Under the pieces are notes generated by a model. The model was not told the origin of the DNA and ran no database searches. It saw nothing but the letters and a program-made list of their open reading frames with translations. Of a DNA stretch of 64,000 bases, positions 1 to 9,408 are shown piece by piece. The position numbers were made by a program, and so were the translations under genes. The number at the start of each line of letters is the position of its first letter. Within the stretch, counting starts at the first letter, position 1. This DNA comes from Betaproteobacteria bacterium. Its GTDB lineage: Bacteria > Acidobacteriota > Terriglobia > Acidiferrales > UBA7541. The DNA is taken from positions 1 to 64,000 of the forward strand of contig CAJCHZ010000054.1 of assembly GCA_903970165.1 (NCBI GenBank), in the 5' to 3' direction.

Positions 1-418
1 AATACTCCTCGATGAACTCTTCGATGTTCGTGCGCAACTGCTCTAGGTTGTTGTACCGGTTTGCGTAAATTTCCTCTTGCTTCAGTGTCTTCATGAAGCT
101 TTCGCAGCTCGCATTGTCGTACGGGTTCGCGGGACGGCTCATGCTCGCAACCATGCCGTGCTTGTCCAACGCCGCCACATATTCCGGGCTCGCGTATTGA
201 AGCCCTCGTATCGGAATGGTGCACCAAACCCGCTTGCGGCTGTCGATCTGCGACTGCACGCTCCAGCGCAGCCACCGTGAGGTGGCTACTCATCAGCGTT
301 CGATCCACAGCCCATCCTACAACTTTGCGAGAGAAACGATCGAGGATCACCGCTAGATAGACAAACTCGACTTTCAGGCGAACGCAGGTGATGTCTGCCA
401 CCCAGAGTTGGTTGGGAC
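1..418 (-). pseudogene. IS3-family transposase (DDE) fragment, frameshifted, cut by window edge
   Basis: The minus strand reads PNQLWVADITCVRLKVEFVY and then LAVILDRFSRKVVGWAVD, the first catalytic-Asp region of IS3-family OrfB integrases (rve fold). After a frame change near 180-240 it resumes with NPYDNASCESFMKTLK and a following EEIYANRYNNLEQLRTNIEE segment, the region around the catalytic Glu. The N-terminal half is missing upstream and the C-terminus runs off position 1. No single open frame spans the fragment, so it is a dead remnant. It sits 190 bp from a complete, unrelated IS3-family element and is probably an older insertion. Confidence 0.75.
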
Positions 419-492
419 GGCATTTGAGTCCCCTCCCCAGATAGCTTTCACCGTTCACAATAAACTGCACGGTTGCACCCCGGGGAGTCTGC

Positions 493-555
493 CTAATTTC
501 CACCCTCGCTTTGTCGTTCAAATTCCTCGGGAGATCGGTAGCCCAAGGCTACGCC
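493..555 (-). pseudogene. C-terminal scrap of another IS3-type transposase
   Basis: The minus strand encodes ALGYRSPEEFERQSEGGN followed by a stop at 493-495. ALGYRSPEEFE is a typical extreme C-terminus of IS3-family OrfB. The scrap lies directly upstream of the decayed transposase at 1-418, so two insertions or one rearranged copy met here. No longer open frame surrounds it. Confidence 0.4.
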
Positions 556-640
556 GCCCCTTGAGCGACGGCCACAAGAGTCAGTATAAGAAGCCTCACA
601 AATCTTGCAAGTGATCTGCCCCCTGGCTCCGCGCACGGAA

Positions 641-1543
641 TCATACGACACCAAAATCTGCTGAACTCATGACTTTTGCCTCGTTCGCTTGTTCAAGTTG
701 CGGCGTGCAGGGAGCCGTAGGCGACCGGAGCGCCGCAACTTCTCGTGCGAACGCTGCCGGTGTCCGATATCCCAGACTGCTGTGTGGCCGCTCTTCATTG
801 TATTTCTTCTTCCACGCTCCGATCTTCGCTCGTGCTTCCCACAAATTCCCGAACCAACTCGCATTCAAACATTCATCGCGCAATTTCCCGTGGAAACTTT
901 CCACGTATCCGTTCTGCATCGGCCGTCCCGGCTCAATGTGCACCACCTCGATCTTCTTCTCCAGCGCCCACGCCAGAAAATGCCGACTGGTTAGTTCGGG
1001 GCCGTTGTCGCAACGTATCGCTTCCGGCGCTCCTCGTCCCGCCACAATCGTCTCCAGCACTCGCGTCATCCGCGGTCCCGGAAAACCCGTGTCCACTTCC
1101 AACGCCAAACATTCCCGCGTGTACACGTCGATCACGCTCAACACGCGAAACTTCCTTCCGCTCTCCGCCACGTCATGCACAAAATCCATCGCCCACTCCT
1201 GGTTCGGTGCGCTCACCATGGGTCGCACAAAACCCGTTCGCCGCAACCGTTTTCTTCTCTTCCTCCGAATCAGCAATCCTGCTTCCCGGTACACGCGATA
1301 TATCCGCTTGTGGTTCACCACCATCCCTTTCGCCTCCAGCTTCAACTGCAATCGCCGGTATCCCCACTGCGGTTCTTCCCGCGCCGCTTCCACCAGCTTC
1401 TCGCGCAACTCCTCGTCGTTCCGCCGGCTCATATATCGCTGGCTCGACTCCGCCACGTTCAGTAGCTCGCAGATCCGCCGCTGGCTCACCAGAAAGTGGC
1501 TCCACAGCCAGCGCACTTCCGTCTTGCGTTCTACGAGCTCCAC
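641..1543 (-). CDS. IS3-family transposase OrfB (DDE integrase)
   Basis: 300-aa catalytic subunit. It has an HTH_21-type N-terminus (QWGYRRLQLKLEAKG) and an rve integrase core with MDFVHDVAESG (first Asp), RCDNGPELTS (second Asp) and GYVESFHGKLRDECLN (Glu). The C-terminus is the usual HSSLGYRTPAAFA. It overlaps the end of orfA by 13 bp in a different frame, consistent with IS3-type production of an OrfAB fusion by ribosomal frameshifting. Length and motifs are complete. Together with OrfA it would cut and join the element ends. Confidence 0.92.
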   Translation of the reverse strand: MELVERKTEVRWLWSHFLVSQRRICELLNVAESSQRYMSRRNDEELREKLVEAAREEPQWGYRRLQLKLEAKGMVVNHKRIYRVYREAGLLIRRKRRKRLRRTGFVRPMVSAPNQEWAMDFVHDVAESGRKFRVLSVIDVYTRECLALEVDTGFPGPRMTRVLETIVAGRGAPEAIRCDNGPELTSRHFLAWALEKKIEVVHIEPGRPMQNGYVESFHGKLRDECLNASWFGNLWEARAKIGAWKKKYNEERPHSSLGYRTPAAFAREVAALRSPTAPCTPQLEQANEAKVMSSADFGVV

Positions 1544-1806
1544 CCGTTTTTTTCAATCACCGCTTTCAGCATGTCCTTATCCAAACTCAAATCCGCCACC
1601 AGCTTCTTCAGCCGTCCGTTCTCATCTTCCAGTTGCCGCAGCCTCTGTGCCTCGCCCACACTCATCCCGCCGTACTTCGCCTTCCACGCGTAGATGGTGT
1701 GCTTCGATACTCCCAGCTCCCGCCCCACTTCCGCCGCTGAGCGCCCAGCCTCCATCTGTTTCAACGCACCAATCATCTCCACTTCGCTATACTTCCTCTT
1801 CGCCAT
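1531..1806 (-). CDS. IS3-family transposase OrfA (helix-turn-helix)
   Basis: 91 aa when started at ATG 1806, which follows a strong GGAGGGAGC ribosome site; a longer frame to 1824 is less likely. The N-terminal HTH_Tnp_1 domain (MAKRKYSEVEMIGALKQM, then AAEVGRELGVSKHTIYAWK) should bind the inverted repeats. The second half is a leucine-zipper-like coiled coil (AQRLRQLEDENGRLKKLVA) used for OrfA/OrfAB oligomerization. The KLVADLSLDKDMLK segment is typical of the IS407 group. Confidence 0.9.
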   Translation of the reverse strand: MAKRKYSEVEMIGALKQMEAGRSAAEVGRELGVSKHTIYAWKAKYGGMSVGEAQRLRQLEDENGRLKKLVADLSLDKDMLKAVIEKNGWSS

Positions 1807-1947
1807 GCTCCCTCCCTCCTCCACACGCGGTGGAATCCCAAAATCATATCCATCCGTGCGCGGATTTTGGGGGGAAGGTCACAAGCATGAGACATTCCTC
1901 CGTTAGATTATAGGCGGACGCCGGCTCGAAAATCCGAGGCGGTACTA

Positions 1948-1975
1948 TTGACATTATGTACGATGGGTGTATTGT
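1948..1975 (+). promoter_or_regulatory. Candidate sigma-70 promoter for the secreted protein/RHS operon
   Basis: TTGACA at 1948-1953 and TATTGT at 1970-1975 are separated by 16 bp, about 35 bp ahead of the ATG at 2010. The -35 box is perfect and the -10 box matches 4 of 6 positions. It lies between the IS3 copy and the first gene of the three-gene run. Confidence 0.45.
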
Positions 1976-2009
1976 CACGAACTAAGTTTGCCCTGTGGAG
2001 GTCGTCCCC

Positions 2010-2816
2010 ATGCGCTACTTTCGTGTCGCGCTCTCCTTCGGTTTGGGCCTCTGTTCCTGTTTCGCCTTCGCCAAGCAATCATCGGCACCGCCGGTCACGG
2101 CGCAGCAGCGCGACCCGCAAGCCGTCGCCCTTTTGCAGCAGGCCATCGCCGCGATGGGCGGCATTGCTGCAATCGGCTCCGTACTAGACTTCACCGGTTC
2201 AGGCGCCATCACGTATTACTGGGCTGGGGTTGAGGTAAACTGCCCGGTCACCGTCCGGGGTACGGGCAGTCAGCAGTTCCGGCTCGACGCGAACTTGCCT
2301 CAAGGAACTAGGTCGTGGGTCGTCAGTGACGGACAGGGTTCCCTGCAAGAGCCTTCAGGGCAAAAAACCTCGATTCCATTTTCGAATTCATGGAATCTCG
2401 CCAACCTAAATGCTCCTGATTTGGCGTTAATGGCGGCTCTCAATGACTCGTCGTTCTCAATAATTCTTGCTGGACAGCCTGCAATTGGCGGCAAACAACT
2501 CTATGATGTTCGCCTCCAAAAGAACTTTGGCAGTACCGACGATCCGAGCGGGACCCTCTCGAAGTGGAGCCAAAGAGATTACCTGATTGACCCAGCAACC
2601 TTGATGGTCGTTGCGGCCCAAGACACGCAGTATTCCAACGATTCTCCCCGCCACCCCTTCAGACATCAAATCGCATTTGCAGACTACCGGGTAGTGAACG
2701 GGGCCTCGTTCCCCTTCTCCATCACAGAAACGGTCGAAGGGCAGCAGACCTGGACCATCCAACTTTCTTCCATCACTCTGAATTCGGGTCTGACGGATTC
2801 CACGTTCCAACTCTAA
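2010..2816 (+). CDS. Secreted protein of unknown function preceding the RHS gene
   Basis: 268 aa from ATG 2010, preferred over the in-frame GTG at 1995 because GGAGG at 1997-2001 is correctly spaced for 2010. A signal peptide is evident (MRYFRVALSFGLGLCSCFAF, cut near AKQ). The mature part begins with a helical AVALLQQAIAAMGG segment followed by a beta-rich region (FTGSGAITYYW, YDVRLQKNF, PATLMVVAAQDT). This resembles LolA/outer-membrane lipoprotein sorting folds only in general pattern, and I cannot assign a family. The stop codon lies 18 bp before the RHS start, so the two are very likely co-transcribed. Confidence 0.7.
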   Translation: MRYFRVALSFGLGLCSCFAFAKQSSAPPVTAQQRDPQAVALLQQAIAAMGGIAAIGSVLDFTGSGAITYYWAGVEVNCPVTVRGTGSQQFRLDANLPQGTRSWVVSDGQGSLQEPSGQKTSIPFSNSWNLANLNAPDLALMAALNDSSFSIILAGQPAIGGKQLYDVRLQKNFGSTDDPSGTLSKWSQRDYLIDPATLMVVAAQDTQYSNDSPRHPFRHQIAFADYRVVNGASFPFSITETVEGQQTWTIQLSSITLNSGLTDSTFQL

Positions 2817-2834
2817 ATGGGCGAGGACAAAACC

Positions 2835-5800
2835 ATGCTCAAGCACGCTAGAATTTACGCCAGCTTTCTGCTCGCACTCTGCTGTCTCTGGCCCAGCGCC
2901 TCGCGCGCGCAGGCATATTTGACCCAAATCGGCAATACACCGTTCAGCACGAGGACGCCAGTCGAAATGGGTTACCACGATGCGTCAACGGGAAATCTTC
3001 ATATCGAAGTTCCGCTAGGAACTTGGCCCGCGCGAGGCAGCCACAGCTTTACCGCCGCGCTCGTTTACGACAGTCGAATTTGGTTCATTGGAACTCCAGG
3101 CGGGACTAAAACCTGGCAACCTACAAACCTGCCAGTCTCAAACTGGGCGGGCTGGAGACTCGTAACCAATCCGGCGCTTGGCGGGGGCACTAACTACACC
3201 ACGCAAATCCTCTCGTGCAGCTGTCCCGAGCCGCCCTGCCACAACACGCCCAAATACTACATCTACTCCAACTTTACCTGGACCGACCCGTACGGGACCG
3301 TTCGTACCTTTCCCATGAGTACCGAATACGACCCTCACAATTGCGACTCCAATGACCCGACCGCTTCCGCACTAGCAAACGATTCGTCAGGTTACTTAAT
3401 GAGTGTGACGAACTACACGCAGATAAGCTACGTCAAGGCACCAGACGGAACCACCGTCTTCCCAGGATTCGAGGACACAAACGGTAATTACTTCTCAACT
3501 GACTCAGGCGGGAATGTCATTGACACGTTAGGTCGAACCCCGGTTAAGGTGACAACGAACTGCAACGGGAACTCGGCCCTGATTTGCTACGACGTGCTGA
3601 ATTCCCAAGGCAGCACTTCACGCTACACCGTCACAACAGAAACAATAAACGTGCACACGAATTTCGGGCAGTCCGGCGTGACGGAATACTCCGGCTCGCT
3701 CACGGCCGTTCAGACCATCATGCTTCCGGACAACACGACATTTTCCTTCACCTATGATTCGGGCACGACCGCAGGCTACTACGGGTTGTTGACAGGGATG
3801 ACCCTGCCCACACAGGGCCAAATCACATACGCGTTCACGACCTACACGGACATTTTTGCAAATCGTAACAGATGGTTAAACTTGCGCACGACTCCTGACG
3901 GCGCGTGGGTTTATACTCCTTCAACGCTAAGTTCTTGCCCTAGTGGCTGGACTTTCTGCCAGCAGGTCCAAATCACAAAACCCAGCAACGATAACGCGGT
4001 CTACCAGTTTGGCTCAACCAGCGGAAACATCGGTTCCTGGGCGACCAACGTTAACTACTACAATGGTTCTGCCATTCCCGCAAACAAAGTTTTGGCGCTC
4101 AGCCAAACCTTCACGTCAGGACAGACCGACGTTCAGAAACTCTCCCAAACCACGACCACCGACACAGGGTTAAACAGAACAATCCAGAATATCTACCTCA
4201 GCAATTCCGGCCCCCAAATTTCCAAAATCTCCGAGTGGAAATTTTATTCAGGTAGCCTTCCTTCGACACCCGATCGCATCACAAACTACTCGGGATACTG
4301 CGGGGTCTCGCCCGGGAGCATAACGGTTACCGACGGTAGCGGCACAGTGACTGTCGCAAAGACGGCGATTACTTACGACAGCTACGGTTCCAATGGCCTG
4401 ACGGCCGTGAACGGAACGAGCAACCACGACGACTCAAACTATGGGACCGGATTCACTGCTCGCTGCAACCCCACGTCAATCGCAAGGTTGGTGAGCGGCA
4501 CCACATATTTGACGAATTCGCTGACCTACGATACGACCGGACAAATTCTCACCAGTATGGACCCGGCTGGCAACCAGACAGGCTTCAGCTACGCAGATAG
4601 CTTCTACAAAGACATCGGCGACGGTAGCCAGCCACAGTCCTATTCTCCCGCGAATCCAACCAACGCCTATCTAACGCAAATTACTTCGGCGGCCGTTGCA
4701 GCGGGCAATCTGCTCACCAAGATTGGATATTACTGGGGCACCGGGAAAATGGCCCTGACAACCGACCCGAATAACCAGACGGGAACATCTCATTTTTATG
4801 ACTCGTTGGACCGGCGCACGAGCAGCCAATTGCCGAATGGCGGCTGGACTGGCCTCAACTATGCTTCAAGCGATAAGCAGGTGGATTCCTACATCGGAAT
4901 CACGACAGCGTTTGCCACGCCCTGGACTTCATGTTCGAGTTGCCGCCACAATCGTGTCAGCCTCGACAGTCAGGGGCGCTTGCTTCATTCTTACCTTATG
5001 AGTGATCCAGATGGTCAGACTGAGGTGGACGCCGCTTACGACGCAAACGGTCGCACGCAAAGCTTCAGCAATCCGTACCGCAGCACCTCCGACCCAACCT
5101 ATGGCCTCGAAACGCCGAGCTACGACGGTGTCGACCGCGTTACGCAAATTAAGCACGCCGACAGCAACATCGCGAAGACCTACTATGGCGCCTCCGTTGG
5201 GAACAACGGCGGCGCTTCTTCGCAGCTCTGCTCCTCCTCGACCTACGGTCTTGGCTATCCCACGCTCTTCGTCGATGAAATTGGCAACAAGCGTCAAACC
5301 TGGACCGACGGCTTAGGGCGAACAATCGAGGCGGACGAGCCAAACTCAAGCGGAACACTTTCGGTGAATACGTGCTACGCATTTGACTTGAACAATAACG
5401 CCACTGGTGTGCTTTCCGCTGGCGGCTCTCAGCTTATCTGCAATTCCTCCACCTTCAGCCGGTGCTTTTCTTACGATTTGCTTTCGCGTCCAACTGCCGT
5501 GACGACCCCCGAAGGCGGCACAGTCAATTACAACTATGATTCCGGCGGTCACTTGATCTCGATAGTCGAGCCCGCTCCGAACCAAACTGGTTCAAACACG
5601 GTCACGATAACCTTTGGCTTTGATGCTTTGAACCGCGTGACCAGCAAGACGTATTCAGACACCACGCCTACAGTCAAGTACGGCTACGACAGCAGCTCCC
5701 TAACAGGCTGCACTACGGCGCCCCCAACAATCACAATCACGAACGGAAAGGGCCATCGCACGGCCATGTGCGACAGCAGCGGAGCCGCCGCGTGGAGCTA

Positions 5801-7874
5801 TGATGCTGCGGGAAACATCGTCACGGAGGGCCGCACCATCGCGGGGCAAACAAAGACAATTTCTTACGCATACAACTTGGATGGATCCCTGAAAACGCTC
5901 ACGTATCCGAGCGGTCGCGTCGTCACGTACACAACCGGCAACGCAGAACGGCCGACCGCAGCTGTGGATTCGACCAACAACATAAATTACGTCACAACCG
6001 CATCTGGCATCGCGACGTTTGCTCCTCCCGGCGGCCTGGCTAATATCGTCCACGGTTTTGTCAGCGGCGGCTTCGCCGGTATCACGGAGAGCTATACGTA
6101 CAACAACCGCCTCCAGTTCGCCAGCATTCAGGCGAACTCGTCCGCGCAGCTTGCCCTGAGTCTCAGCTTCAGCTACGCGCAGCCGACCTACAACAATGGG
6201 AACCCAACCACCCAAACCAATGGGGTCGATTCTGGCCGTACGCAGACCTACTTGTACGACAACCTGAATCGAATTTTGACCGCGCAGTCGTCCGCATCCA
6301 GCGGCGCCGATTGCTGGGGACTCACGTTTGGCAGCATTTCCGGTGTAGCCGACGACGCACTCGGCAACCTCACAAACTCCACGGTGTCGAAATGCTCTGC
6401 GTGGTCGCTCAGCGTCGGCGTGAACTCCCATAACCAAATCATTACGCCGTCTGGATATAGCTACGACGCCGCGGGAAACAGCATTGCAGATGGAGCCTAC
6501 ACCTACACATTTGATGCGGAAAATCGAATTATCACCTCCAGCGGCATGTCCGGCGGTCCTTATTGCTATACTTATGATGGAAGTGGCGTGCGGGTAGCGA
6601 AGTCCAACGCGAATGGGGGGAGTTGCACCGGCAGTCCGACGGTTGATGTGCTCTACTGGCGCGCGCCCTGGGGCGACACCATCGCCGAAACGGACGGGAC
6701 CGGAAGTACCTCCAACTCCAATTATCACGAATATGTTTTCTTCGCTGGCCGCCGGATTGCCCGCTCGGATCCATCTTCCGGTAACGTGTACTATTATTTC
6801 GCCGACCAGCTCGGAACGACTCGATCCGTAACGCAAGCCAATGGAACCATCTGTTTCGCCGCCGATTACTATCCTTACGGAGAAGAAGTCGACTATACGA
6901 CTTCCTGTCCGCAAAACTACAAGTTCACGGGCTACGAACGTGACGCGGAAACTGGCTTGGATTACGCCTTCAACCGCCATTACAACTCCCGTATGGCGCG
7001 CTTCATGTCGGCTGATTCTTGGGGAGGAATTGCAGGCGCGCCGCAATCGCACAACGCCTACTCCTACGTCGTCAACAACCCTGTTGTTCTTGTGGACCGC
7101 TTTGGCGCCTGCCCTGGCGGCTTCGCCCAAAACCGTGCCCCCGACGACATCCAGCAGCAACATGCGGAACATACGGGTGGGCCTTTCCGACGCGATAGCG
7201 ACCTCGAAGAAGCGCAAGCCAACCAGACGCCGAGCATGACATGGAGGTTAACACCCGGCCCATGTCCGGGGTGGACGGACCAAGGAGGCGGTGGAGGCAT
7301 TGATGTCAACAATTTCACCACGCTGGACGGCGAAGACATGGGCCAAATACCCTCAGGCCTCATGGGCTCCGGGCAGTCGAACGACACTTACTACGGTTTT
7401 GGGCTTGGATTTAGCCCCATGATGGAAAACGGACCTTTTGGCGCTTACTTCAGCCCCGAAACCGAGGGTTGCTACGGCAGCTCCAGTTCAGGTGGCATAA
7501 CATGTACGGACAACGGTCCAATTCCCGGGAATGCTGGTGGGCCACTGGGCGCACCTCTCACGTTTTCTCAGGTGTTCGGACAACTTTGGCCGCCCGGCAC
7601 GACGCCGCCGCCAACGTCATTTACCCTCTTACCCTCCGACGCCACGACCTCGAAATCCTTCACTCCTCCAACGCCGAGAGTGCCGAAGCCTGTTGGAAAT
7701 CCGCCTCCGAGACCAGGGAGCGTAACGCCAAGTCTCGCTCCCTGCAACCTGGCACTCCAAGGCATAATGGGCGGAGCTCCAAGCGCATACCCGATACCTG
7801 CCAGTCCCTTTTTCTTGGCTTTGCCGAGCGTGACACTACTACAGGGAGTTCCAGGGCTGACTTGTTCCCCGTGA
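2835..7874 (+). CDS. RHS/YD-repeat giant secreted protein
   Basis: 1679 aa from ATG 2835 (GGGCGAGGA upstream; signal peptide MLKHARIYASFLLALCCLWP up to ASRAQA). Many YD repeats are visible (YDALNRVTSKTY-like units such as FGFDALNRVTSKTYSD, YDNLNRILTAQ, YSYDAAGNSIADG). They end in an RHS-associated core, YERDAETGLDYAFNRHYN followed by SRMARFMSADSW, then NAYSYVVNNPVVLVDRFG around residues 1390-1425. Such repeats form a large beta-cage that encapsulates a C-terminal cargo. Here the last ~250 residues are variable, Gly/Pro-rich and match no toxin domain I recognise. No immunity-gene candidate is obvious: the next gene is a secreted vWA-related-like protein. Role inferred: cell-surface or secreted RHS protein, possibly polymorphic toxin or adhesion. 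Confidence 0.9.
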   Translation: MLKHARIYASFLLALCCLWPSASRAQAYLTQIGNTPFSTRTPVEMGYHDASTGNLHIEVPLGTWPARGSHSFTAALVYDSRIWFIGTPGGTKTWQPTNLPVSNWAGWRLVTNPALGGGTNYTTQILSCSCPEPPCHNTPKYYIYSNFTWTDPYGTVRTFPMSTEYDPHNCDSNDPTASALANDSSGYLMSVTNYTQISYVKAPDGTTVFPGFEDTNGNYFSTDSGGNVIDTLGRTPVKVTTNCNGNSALICYDVLNSQGSTSRYTVTTETINVHTNFGQSGVTEYSGSLTAVQTIMLPDNTTFSFTYDSGTTAGYYGLLTGMTLPTQGQITYAFTTYTDIFANRNRWLNLRTTPDGAWVYTPSTLSSCPSGWTFCQQVQITKPSNDNAVYQFGSTSGNIGSWATNVNYYNGSAIPANKVLALSQTFTSGQTDVQKLSQTTTTDTGLNRTIQNIYLSNSGPQISKISEWKFYSGSLPSTPDRITNYSGYCGVSPGSITVTDGSGTVTVAKTAITYDSYGSNGLTAVNGTSNHDDSNYGTGFTARCNPTSIARLVSGTTYLTNSLTYDTTGQILTSMDPAGNQTGFSYADSFYKDIGDGSQPQSYSPANPTNAYLTQITSAAVAAGNLLTKIGYYWGTGKMALTTDPNNQTGTSHFYDSLDRRTSSQLPNGGWTGLNYASSDKQVDSYIGITTAFATPWTSCSSCRHNRVSLDSQGRLLHSYLMSDPDGQTEVDAAYDANGRTQSFSNPYRSTSDPTYGLETPSYDGVDRVTQIKHADSNIAKTYYGASVGNNGGASSQLCSSSTYGLGYPTLFVDEIGNKRQTWTDGLGRTIEADEPNSSGTLSVNTCYAFDLNNNATGVLSAGGSQLICNSSTFSRCFSYDLLSRPTAVTTPEGGTVNYNYDSGGHLISIVEPAPNQTGSNTVTITFGFDALNRVTSKTYSDTTPTVKYGYDSSSLTGCTTAPPTITITNGKGHRTAMCDSSGAAAWSYDAAGNIVTEGRTIAGQTKTISYAYNLDGSLKTLTYPSGRVVTYTTGNAERPTAAVDSTNNINYVTTASGIATFAPPGGLANIVHGFVSGGFAGITESYTYNNRLQFASIQANSSAQLALSLSFSYAQPTYNNGNPTTQTNGVDSGRTQTYLYDNLNRILTAQSSASSGADCWGLTFGSISGVADDALGNLTNSTVSKCSAWSLSVGVNSHNQIITPSGYSYDAAGNSIADGAYTYTFDAENRIITSSGMSGGPYCYTYDGSGVRVAKSNANGGSCTGSPTVDVLYWRAPWGDTIAETDGTGSTSNSNYHEYVFFAGRRIARSDPSSGNVYYYFADQLGTTRSVTQANGTICFAADYYPYGEEVDYTTSCPQNYKFTGYERDAETGLDYAFNRHYNSRMARFMSADSWGGIAGAPQSHNAYSYVVNNPVVLVDRFGACPGGFAQNRAPDDIQQQHAEHTGGPFRRDSDLEEAQANQTPSMTWRLTPGPCPGWTDQGGGGGIDVNNFTTLDGEDMGQIPSGLMGSGQSNDTYYGFGLGFSPMMENGPFGAYFSPETEGCYGSSSSGGITCTDNGPIPGNAGGPLGAPLTFSQVFGQLWPPGTTPPPTSFTLLPSDATTSKSFTPPTPRVPKPVGNPPPRPGSVTPSLAPCNLALQGIMGGAPSAYPIPASPFFLALPSVTLLQGVPGLTCSP

Positions 7875-7893
7875 CCCCGAGAACCTTGAAACA

Positions 7894-9408
7894 ATGAACC
7901 CGCTCGGCCCTAGGCTGGCCCTGGCAAGTGGCCTTTCGTTCTCGTTAGTGCCACTTGTGTTTGCCCAAACCGAAAGCTCGCTGGCCATCCGGGTCGAGTC
8001 CAATCAAGTGTTGGTCCCGACTTTCGTCTTCGATAAACAGCGTTCGGGTGGCAGCGATACCCCAGCGGAATTTCGCTGCGTCGAGGAGAGTGCGAAAGCT
8101 CTTCAGGAGAAGGGCATCAGTGTCCGGCAGCTACCCGCGAAGTGTTGGGGTGGCTCCATCCGAGATCTCACCCCCAAGGACCTTCGTCTGTTTGAAGATG
8201 GCACGGAGCAAACGATCCAAAGTGTCACTCTCCAGCGTGCGCGTTGGTGGCAGCTTTACGATAATTACGGCTTTCACCGCGAATACTCCGGCACTCCTAC
8301 AGGCAAGTGGAGCACCTCAGACCCTAGCGACCCGGTGGCCCCGTGGTGGCCCCCAACTGATGTCGGGTCTTATGTCATTGCTTACGCACCGCCGCAATCG
8401 GCCAAGGGGAGCTGCCATCGAATCAAAGTTAGCGTGGACCGCCGCAATGTGGTGGTCTATAACCGGTCCGAATACTGCAACGTGCAACATACTCCATTTG
8501 ATCCGCTGGAAGGCACGAAGTTCGGCCAGCAAATGGAAAGCGATCTGGCCTCGCAAACCAAACCGAAAATCCCTATCCTGGCCCAGTCCGGGATGTTCTT
8601 TACAGACTCGGGGGCTCTGCGCGTGCATCTCGTGCTAGAGTTTCCGTGGAACTCTTTGCACCGAGAATGGGTCAATGGGTACGACCATCTGTTTGCCACC
8701 GTCGGTATTTTAGGCATGGTCTACCGGGAGGACGGAACGCTTGCGGCGCGCTTCAGCGATCAGGCATGCTGTCCCCGCGATGCGCTTCCCTGGAACTATG
8801 GCAACGTCGTCGATGCAAGCTACGATATTTATGAGATTCCCGCCCGCTACGAGACCCAGGTTGATTTGGCTCCTGGTGACTACGATCTCCGGGTGATCCT
8901 CAGCGACGGAAAGAAATTCGGTCGCATCAGCATTCCGTTGAGTGTAGAAAACACCGACGAAGAGCCACTCAACCTTAGCTCCGTTGCCTTGTGTAAGCGC
9001 TATCATCGAGTCGATCCGCCATCCTACACGGAGGGCCTTCTTCCCGCGAAACTCGTGCCTCTGGTAAGCAAAGGCATCGAATTTACGCCTACCGCCGACA
9101 CTTCCTTCAAGAAGCGCGATCCACTCTTCGCCTACTTTGAAGTGTACGAGCCGCACGGCACAGGCGCCGCTGCCCCTACTGTCCAATTCCAGCTCCGAAT
9201 CACGAATGTCGAAACGAGTGAGGTCAAAATCGAGAGTGGTCTGCGGCCAACGGGCGAATTTCTCCAAGCGGGCAGGAACGTCATTTCCATCGTACAGGAG
9301 GTCGCCACCCATGACCTCCCTAAAGGTAACTACCGCCTGGAAGTCCAGGCCACTGATTCCGCAGGCCACCACACGCTGTGGCGCGCAGCAGGCTTCACGA
9401 TCCGCTAA
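7894..9408 (+). CDS. Secreted vWA-related-like protein lacking an evident vWA domain
   Basis: 504 aa with a signal peptide (MNPLGPRLALASGLSFSLVP to VFAQ). The N-terminus has QVLVPTFVFDK and later LTPKDLRLFEDGTEQTIQSV, which match the conserved 'GLTPEDFTVFEDG' edge of Acidobacteriota vWA-related proteins (TIGR03436-type). It also has their later YVIAYAPPQSAKGSCHRIKV strand. The metal-ion DxSxS motif of a true vWA domain is not visible, so the central domain seems replaced or lost. The C-terminal half is beta-rich (YDLRVILSDGKKFGRISIPL, YRLEVQATDSAGHHTLW), suggesting Ig-like folds. It begins 19 bp after the RHS stop, so it is probably in the same operon. Confidence 0.65.
   Translation: MNPLGPRLALASGLSFSLVPLVFAQTESSLAIRVESNQVLVPTFVFDKQRSGGSDTPAEFRCVEESAKALQEKGISVRQLPAKCWGGSIRDLTPKDLRLFEDGTEQTIQSVTLQRARWWQLYDNYGFHREYSGTPTGKWSTSDPSDPVAPWWPPTDVGSYVIAYAPPQSAKGSCHRIKVSVDRRNVVVYNRSEYCNVQHTPFDPLEGTKFGQQMESDLASQTKPKIPILAQSGMFFTDSGALRVHLVLEFPWNSLHREWVNGYDHLFATVGILGMVYREDGTLAARFSDQACCPRDALPWNYGNVVDASYDIYEIPARYETQVDLAPGDYDLRVILSDGKKFGRISIPLSVENTDEEPLNLSSVALCKRYHRVDPPSYTEGLLPAKLVPLVSKGIEFTPTADTSFKKRDPLFAYFEVYEPHGTGAAAPTVQFQLRITNVETSEVKIESGLRPTGEFLQAGRNVISIVQEVATHDLPKGNYRLEVQATDSAGHHTLWRAAGFTIR

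Larger units (their letters stand above)
612..1881 (-). mobile_element. Complete IS3-family insertion sequence (IS407-like group), 1270 bp
   Basis: Imperfect terminal inverted repeats are visible: the left end starts TGATCTGCCCCC and continues TCCGCGCACGGA; the right end, read inward on the minus strand, starts TGACCTTCCCCCC and continues TCCGCGCACGGA. The element is flanked by identical 4-bp direct repeats CAAG at 608-611 and 1882-1885, fitting the 4-bp target duplication usual for the IS407 group. It carries overlapping orfA (1531-1806) and orfB (641-1543), both intact, so the copy may still be active. It split a region already full of transposase debris. Confidence 0.9.

Noticed and set aside
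408..614. 68-codon plus-strand frame near the left IS
   Set aside because: Lies over transposase debris and ends at the IS boundary; no ribosome site.
669..1913. Long plus-strand open frame over the IS3 element
   Set aside because: Antisense shadow of intact orfA/orfB; Ser/Arg/Pro-rich composition with no domain.
5700..7217. 505-codon minus-strand frame inside the RHS gene
   Set aside because: Shadow of a repetitive high-GC gene; repeated Arg/Val strings and no start context.
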